A stretch of DNA of 64,000 bases from the NCBI GenBank assembly GCA_964370635.1, contig CAYJJU010000003.1, positions 1-64,000 of the forward strand. The letters run 5' to 3'. Below the pieces are notes generated by a model. It was not told the origin of the DNA. It did not search any database and saw only the letters and a list, made by a program, of their open reading frames with translations. A program made the translations under genes and the position numbers. Positions within the stretch are counted from its first letter, which is position 1; every line of letters starts with the position of its first letter. The stretch is from SIG603 sp964370635. Lineage in GTDB: Bacteria; Bacillota; Clostridia; Oscillospirales; Acutalibacteraceae. Positions 18,422 through 26,333 of the stretch are shown here, in pieces.

Positions 18422-19384
18422 ATGAAAAAATTAAATGCAATATATAAATCACTCACAATGCTCTGTATCATTTTATTTTTGCCCTTGCAAAACGTGCAGA
18501 GTACACAAGTAAATAATGTAAAAACCTCACGGGAAGTAGAAGAAATAATAGAAAATCTTGAAATTAAATTGATTGAGTATGAAAATGAGTTTGATATAGC
18601 GTTGTCGCTTTGTAAGGATTTAATTAAAAATCTGTATTTTTCCGGCGGTACCGACAGCGCAAATTTGCAGCTGATTTTAGCCGCATCAAAGGCAAGCAAT
18701 TTCGAGCTTAAATACTCTTATATACAAAGCATTGCAAGAAGCGATGAAAAGCTTGTAAGCGATATAATCTCAATAGCAGACAAGACAGAGGCAATAAGAC
18801 AGGAAATAAGCATACAAAAAGAACAGCTAAGCATAATAAAATTAAGTGAAGAAGAGGAGCAAATTTCTTCCATAGAAACATCAAGTTCTCTACAGTCAAA
18901 TAAAATAGGCTGGGATTTTCCGCTAAGTTTTAATTTTGCGCCACAGGACGCACCAGAGGAACACTCGCCAAATGTGGAAAATTTAGCACAGCCTAGCTTC
19001 ATGTTGCCTTGCCCTGATTACGCCTATGTGTCAGACCTTTGGAACAGTGAGGAAAAACATTTTGGCTTTGACCTTGCTGCAAATTACGGCACAGAGATAC
19101 TCGCATCAAAAGACGGAGTGGTAAGTGCCATAAACAGTACCGACCCGTGGGGCGGCGGCTGGGGATATTTTATTTTTATAGAGCACGACGAAGTTTACTC
19201 TACACGATACGCACACTGTAGCTCACTAATTGTAAATGAGGGGCAAAGCGTCAAGGCGGGCGAGGTGATAGGCTATGTGGGCTCAACAGGGAATTCATCA
19301 GGAAACCATCTTCATTTTGAAATATATGAAAACGGAGAAAGAGTAGACCCACTGCCGTTTTTGGAGGGAATGGAGATTAGTTGA
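18422..19384 (+). CDS. Secreted M23-family (LytM-type) peptidase
   Basis: Exported zinc endopeptidase expected to cut peptidoglycan cross-bridges. The N-terminus (MKKLNAIYKSLTMLC...) is a signal peptide with a hydrophobic core, followed by a helical region (about 25-150) that may form a coiled coil, then the M23 domain. The zinc and catalytic motifs are complete: HFGFDLA, YAHCSSL and NHLHFEI. The ATG at 18422 is preferred because it gives the Lys-Lys signal peptide; an in-frame ATG at 18407 abuts the GAGAGG site and is too close to use it well. It stands alone, divergent from the c-di-GMP genes. Confidence 0.9.
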   Translation: MKKLNAIYKSLTMLCIILFLPLQNVQSTQVNNVKTSREVEEIIENLEIKLIEYENEFDIALSLCKDLIKNLYFSGGTDSANLQLILAASKASNFELKYSYIQSIARSDEKLVSDIISIADKTEAIRQEISIQKEQLSIIKLSEEEEQISSIETSSSLQSNKIGWDFPLSFNFAPQDAPEEHSPNVENLAQPSFMLPCPDYAYVSDLWNSEEKHFGFDLAANYGTEILASKDGVVSAINSTDPWGGGWGYFIFIEHDEVYSTRYAHCSSLIVNEGQSVKAGEVIGYVGSTGNSSGNHLHFEIYENGERVDPLPFLEGMEIS

Positions 19385-19389
19385 TAGCT

Positions 19390-19560
19390 CACAAAAGTGA
19401 AAAGTGAAGAGTTTGGTGAAACGCTTCACAATTTTTGATACGCTGTATCAAAATAGTTACAGTCCCTCGTAAATACAATCGAAAAAATCCAAAGGATTTT
19501 TCACTACCACTATTCATTATTCACTATTCACTATTCACTATTCACTCTTCACTATTCACT
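19390..19560. repeat. Heptamer-armed intergenic repeat, copy C
   Basis: The left arm has AGTGAAA/AGTGAAG units. The centre has the family's tail segment (AATCGAAAAAATCCAAAGGATTTTTCAC). The right arm is a long run of TTCACTA units (about 19505-19560). It fills the gap between the peptidase gene and the bidirectional terminator at 19561. The long heptamer run is on the right here, whereas it is on the left in the copy at 6900. Confidence 0.8.
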
Positions 19561-19592
19561 AAAAAAGGGACGGATAACCCGTCCCTTTTTTC
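19561..19592. terminator. Bidirectional terminator between M23 peptidase and cysS
   Basis: A GGGACGG/CCGTCCC stem is flanked by an A-run on the left and a T-run on the right, so it forms a terminator on both strands. It sits exactly at the 3' end of cysS and downstream of the convergent peptidase gene. Confidence 0.9.
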
Positions 19593-21005
19593 TTAACTTT
19601 TAACTCTCCACTTAATTCCTTGTGGAGTGTCTTCTACTATTATGTTCATCTCGTTTAGCTCGTCACGAATTTTATCGGCACTTGCCCAGTCTTTGTCTTT
19701 TCTCGCCTGTACTCTTTTTTCTATTAAGGCCTCAACTTTTTGAGAAAGCTCGCTGTCTACAGCTTCTTCCACGTTTAGTTTATTGGCATTTTCTATGAGG
19801 GAAAGCGCCAAAACCTTGTCAAAATCATTAATTACATACAGCTTTGTCGCATCGTTTAAATCACTTTTTAGAACGTCGTAAATCAGGGTTAGTCCCAAAG
19901 ACGTGCTCAAATCGCTTCCAACTGCTTCGATAAATTTCTCTTTAAATTCTTTTGCGCTGTCAAGGTCAATTTCGCCCTCGTTTTTAAGGGTAGAAATTCT
20001 TGAAAGCAATTTTTCATATGCTGTTTTTGCATTATCTAGGCTGTCAAAAGAGAAGGCAAGCGGACGTCTGTAATGAGATTGCAGGCAGAAAAATCTGTAA
20101 GCCATGGGGTCATAACCCTTGTCTACTAGAAGGGAAACGGTTAAAAACTCGCCCTTTGATTTGCTCATTTTGCCCGAATTATCGTTTAAATGCAGTACGT
20201 GGAACCAGTGACTGCACCATTTATGGCCTGTGTATGCCTCACTTTGTGCAATTTCGTTTGTGTGGTGTGGGAAGGCGTTGTCCACTCCGCCGCAGTGAAT
20301 GTCTAAATACTCACCCAAATATTTCATTGAAATTGCCGAGCACTCTATGTGCCAGCCGGGGTAACCATTGCCCCATGGGCTGTCCCATTTAAGCTCTTGG
20401 TCTTCAAATTTTGACTTCGTAAACCACAAGACAAAGTCGCTTTTGTTTCTCTTATTCTCGTCTTGCTCTACCGTGTCCCTCACGCCTATTTCAAGGTCTT
20501 CCTCTTCAAAATTTCCAAAAACATAGTATTTTTCAAGTTTAGACGTGTCAAAATACACGTTTCCGCCCGCAAAATATGCATAGTCCTTTTTAATAAGAGT
20601 TTCTATCATCTCTATGTACTCTGCTATATAAGAGCTTGCAGGCGCTATAATTTCAGGCTTTTTGATGTTGAGTTTTTCGCAGTCTGCAAAAAATGCGTCT
20701 GTATAAAATTTTGCTATGTCCAAAACGCTTTTATTTTCTCTTTTAGCACCTTTTAGCATTTTGTCCTCGCCCGTGTCGGCGTCGCTTGCAAGGTGGCCGA
20801 CGTCGGTTATGTTCATAACCCTTTTAACCTCATACCCCTCATACGACAAAAAACGCTCCAGCGCATCTTCCATAATATAAGAGCGCAAGTTGCCTATATG
20901 TGCAAAATGATAAACCGTAGGGCCGCAGGTGTACATCGACACTTTCCCCTCTTCCCTCGGTATAAAATCCTCTCTGTTTTGTGTAAGTGAATTATAAAGT
21001 TTCAT
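19593..21005 (-). CDS. cysS: Cysteinyl-tRNA synthetase
   Basis: CysS charges tRNA-Cys. The 470-residue class I synthetase has CGPTVYHFAHIGN with the HIGH-type motif, the zinc ligands of the family (Cys near 27, WHIECSA and HHTNE segments) and KMSKS. It starts 14 bases inside the end of cysE, so the two are co-transcribed and probably coupled. No T-box leader is visible upstream of the pair. Confidence 0.98.
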   Translation of the reverse strand: MKLYNSLTQNREDFIPREEGKVSMYTCGPTVYHFAHIGNLRSYIMEDALERFLSYEGYEVKRVMNITDVGHLASDADTGEDKMLKGAKRENKSVLDIAKFYTDAFFADCEKLNIKKPEIIAPASSYIAEYIEMIETLIKKDYAYFAGGNVYFDTSKLEKYYVFGNFEEEDLEIGVRDTVEQDENKRNKSDFVLWFTKSKFEDQELKWDSPWGNGYPGWHIECSAISMKYLGEYLDIHCGGVDNAFPHHTNEIAQSEAYTGHKWCSHWFHVLHLNDNSGKMSKSKGEFLTVSLLVDKGYDPMAYRFFCLQSHYRRPLAFSFDSLDNAKTAYEKLLSRISTLKNEGEIDLDSAKEFKEKFIEAVGSDLSTSLGLTLIYDVLKSDLNDATKLYVINDFDKVLALSLIENANKLNVEEAVDSELSQKVEALIEKRVQARKDKDWASADKIRDELNEMNIIVEDTPQGIKWRVKS

Positions 21006-21651
21006 TGTTTTGCCTTTCTCCTTTTAAATACTCTATCTGTTTTTCAAGTTCATTTATTTTTTCTTCCATTTTGGAAAATTCTTGTTTTATCGGATCTGTA
21101 ACTCCTATATGGTCTAAAAATTCAGCCTGCTTTTGCCCGTTAATTTTTACAATTCTAGCAGGAACACCCACTGCCGTCGCGTTTTCCGGCACTTCACTCA
21201 AAACCACCGCACCTGCGGCTATTCGTGAATTATCTCCCACTTTAAAAGGGCCTAAAACCTTGGCTCCCGCCCCTACTAAAACATTGTTTCCAAGAGTCGG
21301 GTGGCGCTTGCCGTGCTCCTTACCAGTGCCGCCAAGCGTTACATTTTGGTAGATTATGCAGTTGTCGCCTATCTCTGTGGTTTCGCCTATCACCACGCCC
21401 ATTCCGTGGTCTATAAATAAATTTTTTCCTATAGTCGCACCGGGATGTATTTCAATTCCGGTTTTTTTTCTTGACCTTTGAGAAATAAATCTTGCAATAA
21501 ATTTCATGTTATGGCGGAAAAACCAGTTTGCCTTTCTATAAGAGCGAACCGCCTTAAACCCCGAATATAAGAGGTAAATTTCAAGCTTGGTCCTTGCCGC
21601 AGGGTCACGCTTTAAAACCAAATCTAAGTCATTTTTCAGTTTCGTAAACAT
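20992..21651 (-). CDS. cysE: Serine O-acetyltransferase
   Basis: CysE makes O-acetylserine from serine and acetyl-CoA, the first step of cysteine synthesis. The 219-residue protein has a helical N-terminal domain and left-handed beta-helix hexapeptide repeats (HPGATIGKNLFIDHG, VVIGETTEIGDN). The C-terminus adds a predicted coiled coil (KMEEKINELEKQIEYLKGE). The ATG at 21651 is chosen over an upstream ATG because AAGGGAG precedes it and it fits the family start. Confidence 0.95.
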   Translation of the reverse strand: MFTKLKNDLDLVLKRDPAARTKLEIYLLYSGFKAVRSYRKANWFFRHNMKFIARFISQRSRKKTGIEIHPGATIGKNLFIDHGMGVVIGETTEIGDNCIIYQNVTLGGTGKEHGKRHPTLGNNVLVGAGAKVLGPFKVGDNSRIAAGAVVLSEVPENATAVGVPARIVKINGQKQAEFLDHIGVTDPIKQEFSKMEEKINELEKQIEYLKGERQNNETL

Positions 21652-21719
21652 AGCTACTCCCTTTCTGCGATAATTAATTAAATTATATGCTATTTTAAGC
21701 AAATTGTAAAGAAAATTAG

Positions 21720-21835
21720 TATAATTAATAATTGAGAATTAATAATGAATAATTGTAGTGAAAAATGCAAGCATTTTTATTATATAATTTATGTAACCGA
21801 AAATTCTCCATTCTCCATTATTATATTCATTTCCA
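21720..21835. repeat. Heptamer-armed intergenic repeat, variant copy E
   Basis: A shorter, A/T-richer family member. The left arm has AATTAATAATGAATAATT-like units, the centre has GTGAAAAATGCAAGCATTTTT (matching the CGCAAGCG hairpin of other copies), and the right arm has CCATTCTCCATT units. It lies upstream of cysE and GH42 in a gap of about 370 bases. Confidence 0.6.
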
Positions 21836-21912
21836 ACAATTAAGTTTACAAATACTTAGTGATTTAGTCAGTTTATTATTGGTGTTTTATATGATATTAT
21901 TTTTCTAAGATA

Positions 21913-21937
21913 TTAGTTTGAAGCAAGTTCAAACTAA
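21913..21937 (+). promoter_or_regulatory. Perfect 10-bp inverted repeat upstream of the GH42 gene
   Basis: TTAGTTTGAA (21913-21922) and TTCAAACTAA (21928-21937) are exact complements around a 5-base centre. It lies 86 bases before the GH42 start and has operator-like dimensions for a sugar-responsive repressor or activator. No regulator gene is adjacent. Confidence 0.5.
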
Positions 21938-22023
21938 ATTAATTTATATGCACTGCACAGTTTCGGTTTCACCGAACGTGCGAAGCGGCGGAATGGAGCA
22001 TTAATATGAAAAGAGGTAAAATT

Positions 22024-24087
22024 ATGGCGGACAAAAAAATCCAGTTTAATCACTTTATCCATGGCGCAGACTATAACCCTGAGCAGTGGCTGAGGTACCC
22101 TGAAATTTTAAAAGAAGACATAAGGCTTATGAAAGAGGCAAACATGAACAGTGCCACCGTCGGCATTTTTTCGTGGGCGCATTTAGAGCCACAGGAGGGC
22201 GTTTATAATTTTGACTGGCTTGAGGAAATTATAAATAATTTGTATGAAAATGGAATTTACACAGTGCTTTCCACACCATCGGCGGCAAAACCCTTGTGGA
22301 TGAGCGAAAAATACGAGGAAGTGCGCAGGGTGACAAAGGCAGGCGTGCGTGATTTAAGCGGAATAAGGCACAACCACTGCTACACTTCCCCATATTATAG
22401 AAAAAAAGTTTACGAAATAAACAAGGCTTTGGCCGAGCGTTTTTCAAAACATCCTGGCCTTATTTTGTGGCATATTTCAAACGAGTACAGCGGAGAGTGC
22501 TACTGCGAGCTTTGCAGGCAGGAGTTTATTAATTGGCTTAAAGAAAAATATAAGACTATAGACGAGCTAAACCATGCGTGGTGGTCAGATTTTTGGAGCC
22601 ATACATATGGAGATTTTTCACAGATAAGACCGCCTATGCTTCACGGCGAGATGAGCGTGCACGGCCTAAGCCTTGACTGGAAACGCTTTGTAACCCACCA
22701 AACGGTAGATTTTTGCAAGGAAGAAATAAAAGCAATAAGAGAATTTGACGACAAAACACCCACCACCGCAAATTTAATGGGTTTTTACGACGGGCTTGAC
22801 TACTTTAAATTTAAAGATGTAATAGACGTGGTGTCATGGGATAACTACCCATGGTGGCATAATGGCGACAATGTGAAAATAGCGCAAAGAAGTGCTTGCT
22901 CACACGACTTAATGCGTGGAATTAAGGGCGAAAATTTCCTTATTATGGAAAACACACCAAGCTGTGTAAACTGGACACCTGTAAGCAAGCTAAAAAGGGA
23001 CGGCGTCCACCATGCAAGTGCGCTTCAAGCCCTTGCACATGGTTCAAACTCCATACAGTATTTCCAATTTAGAAAAAGCAGAGGCTCTTTTGAGAAATTC
23101 CACGGAGCGGTAGTTGACCATGTTGGAAACACAAGCACCAGAGAGTTTAGAGACGTAAAAGCGGTCGGAGAAACCTTAAACTCACTTAGCGACATGATGT
23201 ATGAAAGCAAAATAAACAGTGAAGTTGCAATAATGTATGACTGGGAAAACCGCTGGGCAGTTGAAGAAAGCGCCGGCCCTAGACGAGGAGAAAGCCTCAC
23301 AGAGGACGGCGGAGTATCAAAAAGCGGCATGCATTATGTGGAAACAGTGCTAAAGCATCACCGTGCATTTTGGGATATGGGAATAAATGTGGACATAATA
23401 AATTATGACTGCGACATTTTTAAGTACAAAGTTTTGGTAGCCCCCATGCTTTATATGTACAAAAACGGAATACAAGATAAAATGCGTGAGTTTGTAAAAA
23501 ACGGCGGAACGCTTATAAGTACCTATCACAGCGGAATAGTAAACGAGACAGATTTATGCTTCTTAGGCGGCTGGCCGGGCGAGATGATGGACGTTTTCGG
23601 CGTTTGGAACGAAAGCATAGACGGTCTTTGGGACGAGGACAAAAACTATGTGAGCATGACAGAAGATGCGCCGTTTAAAGGCAAATTTGAAGTGAGAGAG
23701 CTATGCGCATTAATTCACACAAAAGGCGCAAAAGTGCTTGCAAAGTATGACGAAGATTTCTATAAAGATTATCCGGCACTTACGGTAAATGATTATGAAA
23801 AAGGCAAGGCGTATTATTTGGCGGCAAATATAGAGCAAAAAGGTTTAAATGAGCTTTATGCCAAAATTGCACAAGATACAAGCCTTGAAAGAGCACTGCC
23901 TATAGACCTTCCATTTGGCGTAAGCGCACACAAAAGAGAGGGCGAAAAGTCGTTTATCTTTGTGGAGAACTACCTTGACAAGGAGATAGAGTTTGCACTA
24001 GACAAACTTTATACCGATTTAATAAACGATAAACAGTTAAATTACATCAAACTTTCGCCTTTTGAGGTACGAGTATTATCTGTCTGA
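22024..24087 (+). CDS. GH42-family beta-galactosidase
   Basis: The 687-residue protein belongs to glycoside hydrolase family 42, which cleaves beta-galactosides. The N-terminal TIM barrel begins with HGADYNPEQWL. The acid/base Glu is in HISNEYSGECYC and the nucleophile Glu in LIMENTPSCVNW; a trimerisation-like and small C-terminal domain follow. There is no signal peptide, so it acts in the cytoplasm on imported oligosaccharides. The ATG at 22024 is preferred over 22006 because GAGG lies 7 bases upstream. Its last ~84 bases are duplicated downstream of the phd-doc pair. Confidence 0.93.
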   Translation: MADKKIQFNHFIHGADYNPEQWLRYPEILKEDIRLMKEANMNSATVGIFSWAHLEPQEGVYNFDWLEEIINNLYENGIYTVLSTPSAAKPLWMSEKYEEVRRVTKAGVRDLSGIRHNHCYTSPYYRKKVYEINKALAERFSKHPGLILWHISNEYSGECYCELCRQEFINWLKEKYKTIDELNHAWWSDFWSHTYGDFSQIRPPMLHGEMSVHGLSLDWKRFVTHQTVDFCKEEIKAIREFDDKTPTTANLMGFYDGLDYFKFKDVIDVVSWDNYPWWHNGDNVKIAQRSACSHDLMRGIKGENFLIMENTPSCVNWTPVSKLKRDGVHHASALQALAHGSNSIQYFQFRKSRGSFEKFHGAVVDHVGNTSTREFRDVKAVGETLNSLSDMMYESKINSEVAIMYDWENRWAVEESAGPRRGESLTEDGGVSKSGMHYVETVLKHHRAFWDMGINVDIINYDCDIFKYKVLVAPMLYMYKNGIQDKMREFVKNGGTLISTYHSGIVNETDLCFLGGWPGEMMDVFGVWNESIDGLWDEDKNYVSMTEDAPFKGKFEVRELCALIHTKGAKVLAKYDEDFYKDYPALTVNDYEKGKAYYLAANIEQKGLNELYAKIAQDTSLERALPIDLPFGVSAHKREGEKSFIFVENYLDKEIEFALDKLYTDLINDKQLNYIKLSPFEVRVLSV
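23996..24079 (+). repeat. 84-bp direct repeat, copy 1 (GH42 3' end)
   Basis: This stretch inside the last codons of the GH42 gene matches 24772-24855 at 83 of 84 positions; the one difference is silent in the GH42 frame (TAT/TAC). The two copies bracket the phd-doc genes. Confidence 0.95.
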
Positions 24088-24089
24088 TT

Positions 24090-24126
24090 AAAATAGGTTG
24101 TATTTATCCTATTTTTAGCGTATAAT
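24090..24126 (+). promoter_or_regulatory. phd-doc promoter with overlapping operator
   Basis: TTGTAT (24098-24103) and TATAAT (24121-24126) are 17 bases apart. A perfect inverted repeat, AAAATAGG (24090-24097) and CCTATTTT (24108-24115), straddles the -35 box, the layout expected for autorepression by the Phd-Doc complex. The hairpin could also end the GH42 transcript. Confidence 0.75.
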
Positions 24127-24145
24127 ATAGTTGAGGTGATAATAA

Positions 24146-24397
24146 ATGTTAGTAAATACAGATAATTTAATTGCAATGACAGACGCAAACCAAAATTTTT
24201 CTAAGGTGGTACGTCTTGTGGACGAAAGCGGAATGGCGGTTATTTTAAAAAACAATAAACCACGCTACGTAATTGTCGATTTTGACGAGTATGATGAAAT
24301 TCAAACTATGAGAGAAAAAAGAGCTAAAGCCATATCAAGCACAGCCGATGATTTAATTGAAGAAAATATGGAAGCCTTTTTGGAGCTTGCAAAATGA
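24146..24397 (+). CDS. Phd/YefM-family antitoxin
   Basis: The 83-residue antitoxin has an N-terminal Phd DNA-binding fold (DANQNFSKVVRLVDESG; VILKNNKPRYVIVDFDEY) and a flexible C-terminal tail expected to neutralise Doc. It probably represses its own promoter through the palindrome at 24090-24115. Its stop overlaps the toxin start (ATGA), typical of type II pairs. Confidence 0.92.
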   Translation: MLVNTDNLIAMTDANQNFSKVVRLVDESGMAVILKNNKPRYVIVDFDEYDEIQTMREKRAKAISSTADDLIEENMEAFLELAK

Positions 24398-24777
24398 TAT
24401 TACTTACAACGAGTGAAATTATATCTATTCATAAAAAGCTAATTTTAAAAACGGGCGGTTCAGACGGTGTGCGGGATATAGCCTTGCTCGAGTCAGCGGT
24501 TAGCAGTGCAAGCAATTTTTTTGAAGATTTCGAGCAATATCCAAGTATAGAAGAAAAAGCGGCTCGACTTGCGTTTGCAATTATAGGCAATCATGCATTT
24601 GTAGATGGGAATAAGAGAATTGGCATATTAACAATGCTAATGACATTAAGTTTAAATAATGTGAAATTATCCTATACACAAAAGGAGCTTATCGACCTTG
24701 GCGTATCTATCGCGAGTGGGGTCTATAAATATGACTGCATTTATAAATGGATAACAAAGCATAAAACCTCTCACTAG
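24394..24777 (+). CDS. doc: Doc-family toxin (Fic fold)
   Basis: The 127-residue protein carries the Fic/Doc motif HAFVDGNKRIG (67-77). Doc toxins inactivate EF-Tu by phosphorylation and halt translation; that activity is inferred from family. The stop codon lies inside the second copy of the GH42-derived repeat, so its last His and stop are encoded by repeat DNA: the repeat fused to this gene when the module arrived. Confidence 0.92.
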   Translation: MILLTTSEIISIHKKLILKTGGSDGVRDIALLESAVSSASNFFEDFEQYPSIEEKAARLAFAIIGNHAFVDGNKRIGILTMLMTLSLNNVKLSYTQKELIDLGVSIASGVYKYDCIYKWITKHKTSH

Positions 24778-24855
24778 ACAAACTTTACACCGATTTAATA
24801 AACGATAAACAGTTAAATTACATCAAACTTTCGCCTTTTGAGGTACGAGTATTAT
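24772..24855 (+). repeat. 84-bp direct repeat, copy 2 (after doc)
   Basis: A second copy of the GH42 3' end, 776 bases downstream of the first. Its GH42 reading frame ends a few codons past the repeat in a different terminus (LLD-stop). It looks like the original or donor 3' end of the gene, displaced when the phd-doc module was inserted or duplicated. Confidence 0.95.
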
Positions 24856-24971
24856 TGGATTAGACGAAATATTGAATTTACTGTCATTTAATGTGGAAAA
24901 ATGCAGTTAATTGTGGTAAACTTATTTCATAATGTATTGAACTTCTTTTTTGATGTGAAAGGATGATATTG

Positions 24972-26114
24972 ATGGAAAAAAAACCAATTTATTTCGACCC
25001 AAATGACAACAAAGCACCGCTTGGCATTGTGCCACTCGAGGGTGCAAAAGAGCTTTCTGATAAGATTGAGTATCATTTGCTTAGATGGGCAAAAGAAGGC
25101 GGCATGGACGTGGACTCGTTCACGGTAGAAAACGACTGCCCGAGGTTTCAATCGGGTGATGGCAAGGGCATGATTTACTCTACTATAAGAGGTAAGGATT
25201 TATTCTTTATTGTCGATGTGGGTAATTACAGCATAACATATGATTATTTTGGATTTAAAAATCACATGTCGCCAGACGACCACTACCAAGACTTAAAAAG
25301 ACTTATACAAGCCGCAATGGGCAAGGCTTACAGAATTAATGTAATTATGCCAATTCTTTACGGTGGAAGACAACACAGAAGAAACTATAGAGAATCTCTA
25401 GACTGTGCATTCGCTTTGCAAGAGCTAAAAAGCATGGGTGTATCGAACATAGTAACATTTGATGCCCACGACCCAAGAGTGCAAAACGCAGTTCCTATAA
25501 TGAGTTTTGATAATTTAATGCCATCATATCAGGTGCTTAAAAAACTGTTTAGAGTTTTCCCTGACCTGTCTATAAAAAGAGACGATTTTATGATAGTAAG
25601 CCCAGACGAAGGCGCTTTAAACAGAAACATGTACTATGCATCTGTTTTAGGTGTTGAAATGGGAATGTTTTATAAAAGACGTGATTATTCAAGAATTGTA
25701 AACGGCAGAAATCCTATAGTTGCCCACGAGTATTTAGGCGAGAGCGTAAAAGGCAAAAGTGTTTTTGTCTCAGACGATATCATAGCTTCAGGCGACTCTA
25801 TGCTTGACATAGCTTACGAAGTCAAAAAACAAGGCGCTAAAAAATTCTTTAGCTATGCAACTTATACCATCTTCACATCAGGCCTTGAAAAATTCGATAA
25901 AGCCTATGAAGACGGCGTTATCGACGGAATTTTTGGAAGTAATTTAACATATTTAAACCCAGAGCTTAAAAATAAGCCATGGTTCTTTGAAGTTGACGTG
26001 TCAAAATACATTGCACTATTCATCTCGGCACTAAATCACGATTTATCCATAAGCTCTATCATAGACCCACACGACAAAATAGAAAAACTTCTTGAAGAGA
26101 GAAATAAAGACTAA
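24972..26114 (+). CDS. Ribose-phosphate pyrophosphokinase-like protein, long form
   Basis: The 380-residue protein resembles PRPP synthetase (two phosphoribosyltransferase-like halves): INVIMPILYGGRQHRR, VSNIVTFDAHDPRVQNAVP and SVFVSDDIIASGDSM, the latter at the PRPP/ribose-5-phosphate loop. It is about 60 residues longer than the usual ~315-residue Prs and the loop departs from the common DDxxxTGGT form. It may make PRPP or act on a related phosphoribosyl substrate. ATG at 24972 is chosen because AAAGG lies about 9 bases upstream; an in-frame ATG at 24963 is too close. Confidence 0.8.
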   Translation: MEKKPIYFDPNDNKAPLGIVPLEGAKELSDKIEYHLLRWAKEGGMDVDSFTVENDCPRFQSGDGKGMIYSTIRGKDLFFIVDVGNYSITYDYFGFKNHMSPDDHYQDLKRLIQAAMGKAYRINVIMPILYGGRQHRRNYRESLDCAFALQELKSMGVSNIVTFDAHDPRVQNAVPIMSFDNLMPSYQVLKKLFRVFPDLSIKRDDFMIVSPDEGALNRNMYYASVLGVEMGMFYKRRDYSRIVNGRNPIVAHEYLGESVKGKSVFVSDDIIASGDSMLDIAYEVKKQGAKKFFSYATYTIFTSGLEKFDKAYEDGVIDGIFGSNLTYLNPELKNKPWFFEVDVSKYIALFISALNHDLSISSIIDPHDKIEKLLEERNKD

Positions 26115-26116
26115 AT

Positions 26117-26143
26117 AAAAGGGCGGCCGACGGCCGCCCTTTT
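26117..26143 (+). terminator. Intrinsic terminator after the PRPP synthetase-like gene
   Basis: Perfect 13-base arms built on GGGCGGCCG/CGGCCGCCC are flanked by an A-run and a T-run. It lies 2 bases after the stop codon. Confidence 0.93.
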
Positions 26144-26210
26144 ATAGTTAATAGTTATTAGTTAATAGTTAATAGTTAATAGTTAATAGTTAATAGTTAA
26201 TAGTTAATTA
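26144..26210. repeat. Heptanucleotide tandem repeat (TTAATAG)n
   Basis: About nine near-perfect tandem copies of a 7-base unit (TTAATAG; one unit altered to TTATTAG). It is the arm of a heptamer-armed element without its other parts, and borders the miniature element starting at 26211. Confidence 0.9.
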
Positions 26211-26333
26211 TTGTAGGGGCGGTCCTATGTGACCGCCCGAAACCTTGGATTTTACCATTAGTTTCGGGCGAACACACAGGTTCGCCCCTACAAAAATTTA
26301 TATATTATAACAATTACGACACAGCCTCTTTTA
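26211..26333. mobile_element. Miniature inverted-repeat element, second copy (reverse orientation)
   Basis: The reverse complement of this stretch nearly matches 11951-12063 over about 110 bases, including TAAAAGAGGCTGTGTCGTAA at the end next to the RICIN gene. The other end stops at the TGTAGGGGCGG palindrome and joins the heptamer repeat, so the distal terminal repeat seen in the other copy is missing. Like that copy it lies at the 3' ends of convergent genes. Confidence 0.75.

Noticed and set aside
21652..22005. T-box leader for cysE-cysS
   Set aside because: No T-box core or antiterminator sequence is visible on the minus strand; the gap holds a repeat and a palindrome.
26144..26210. Tandem repeats as a CRISPR array
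   Set aside because: The 7-base units are contiguous without spacers and no cas gene is nearby.
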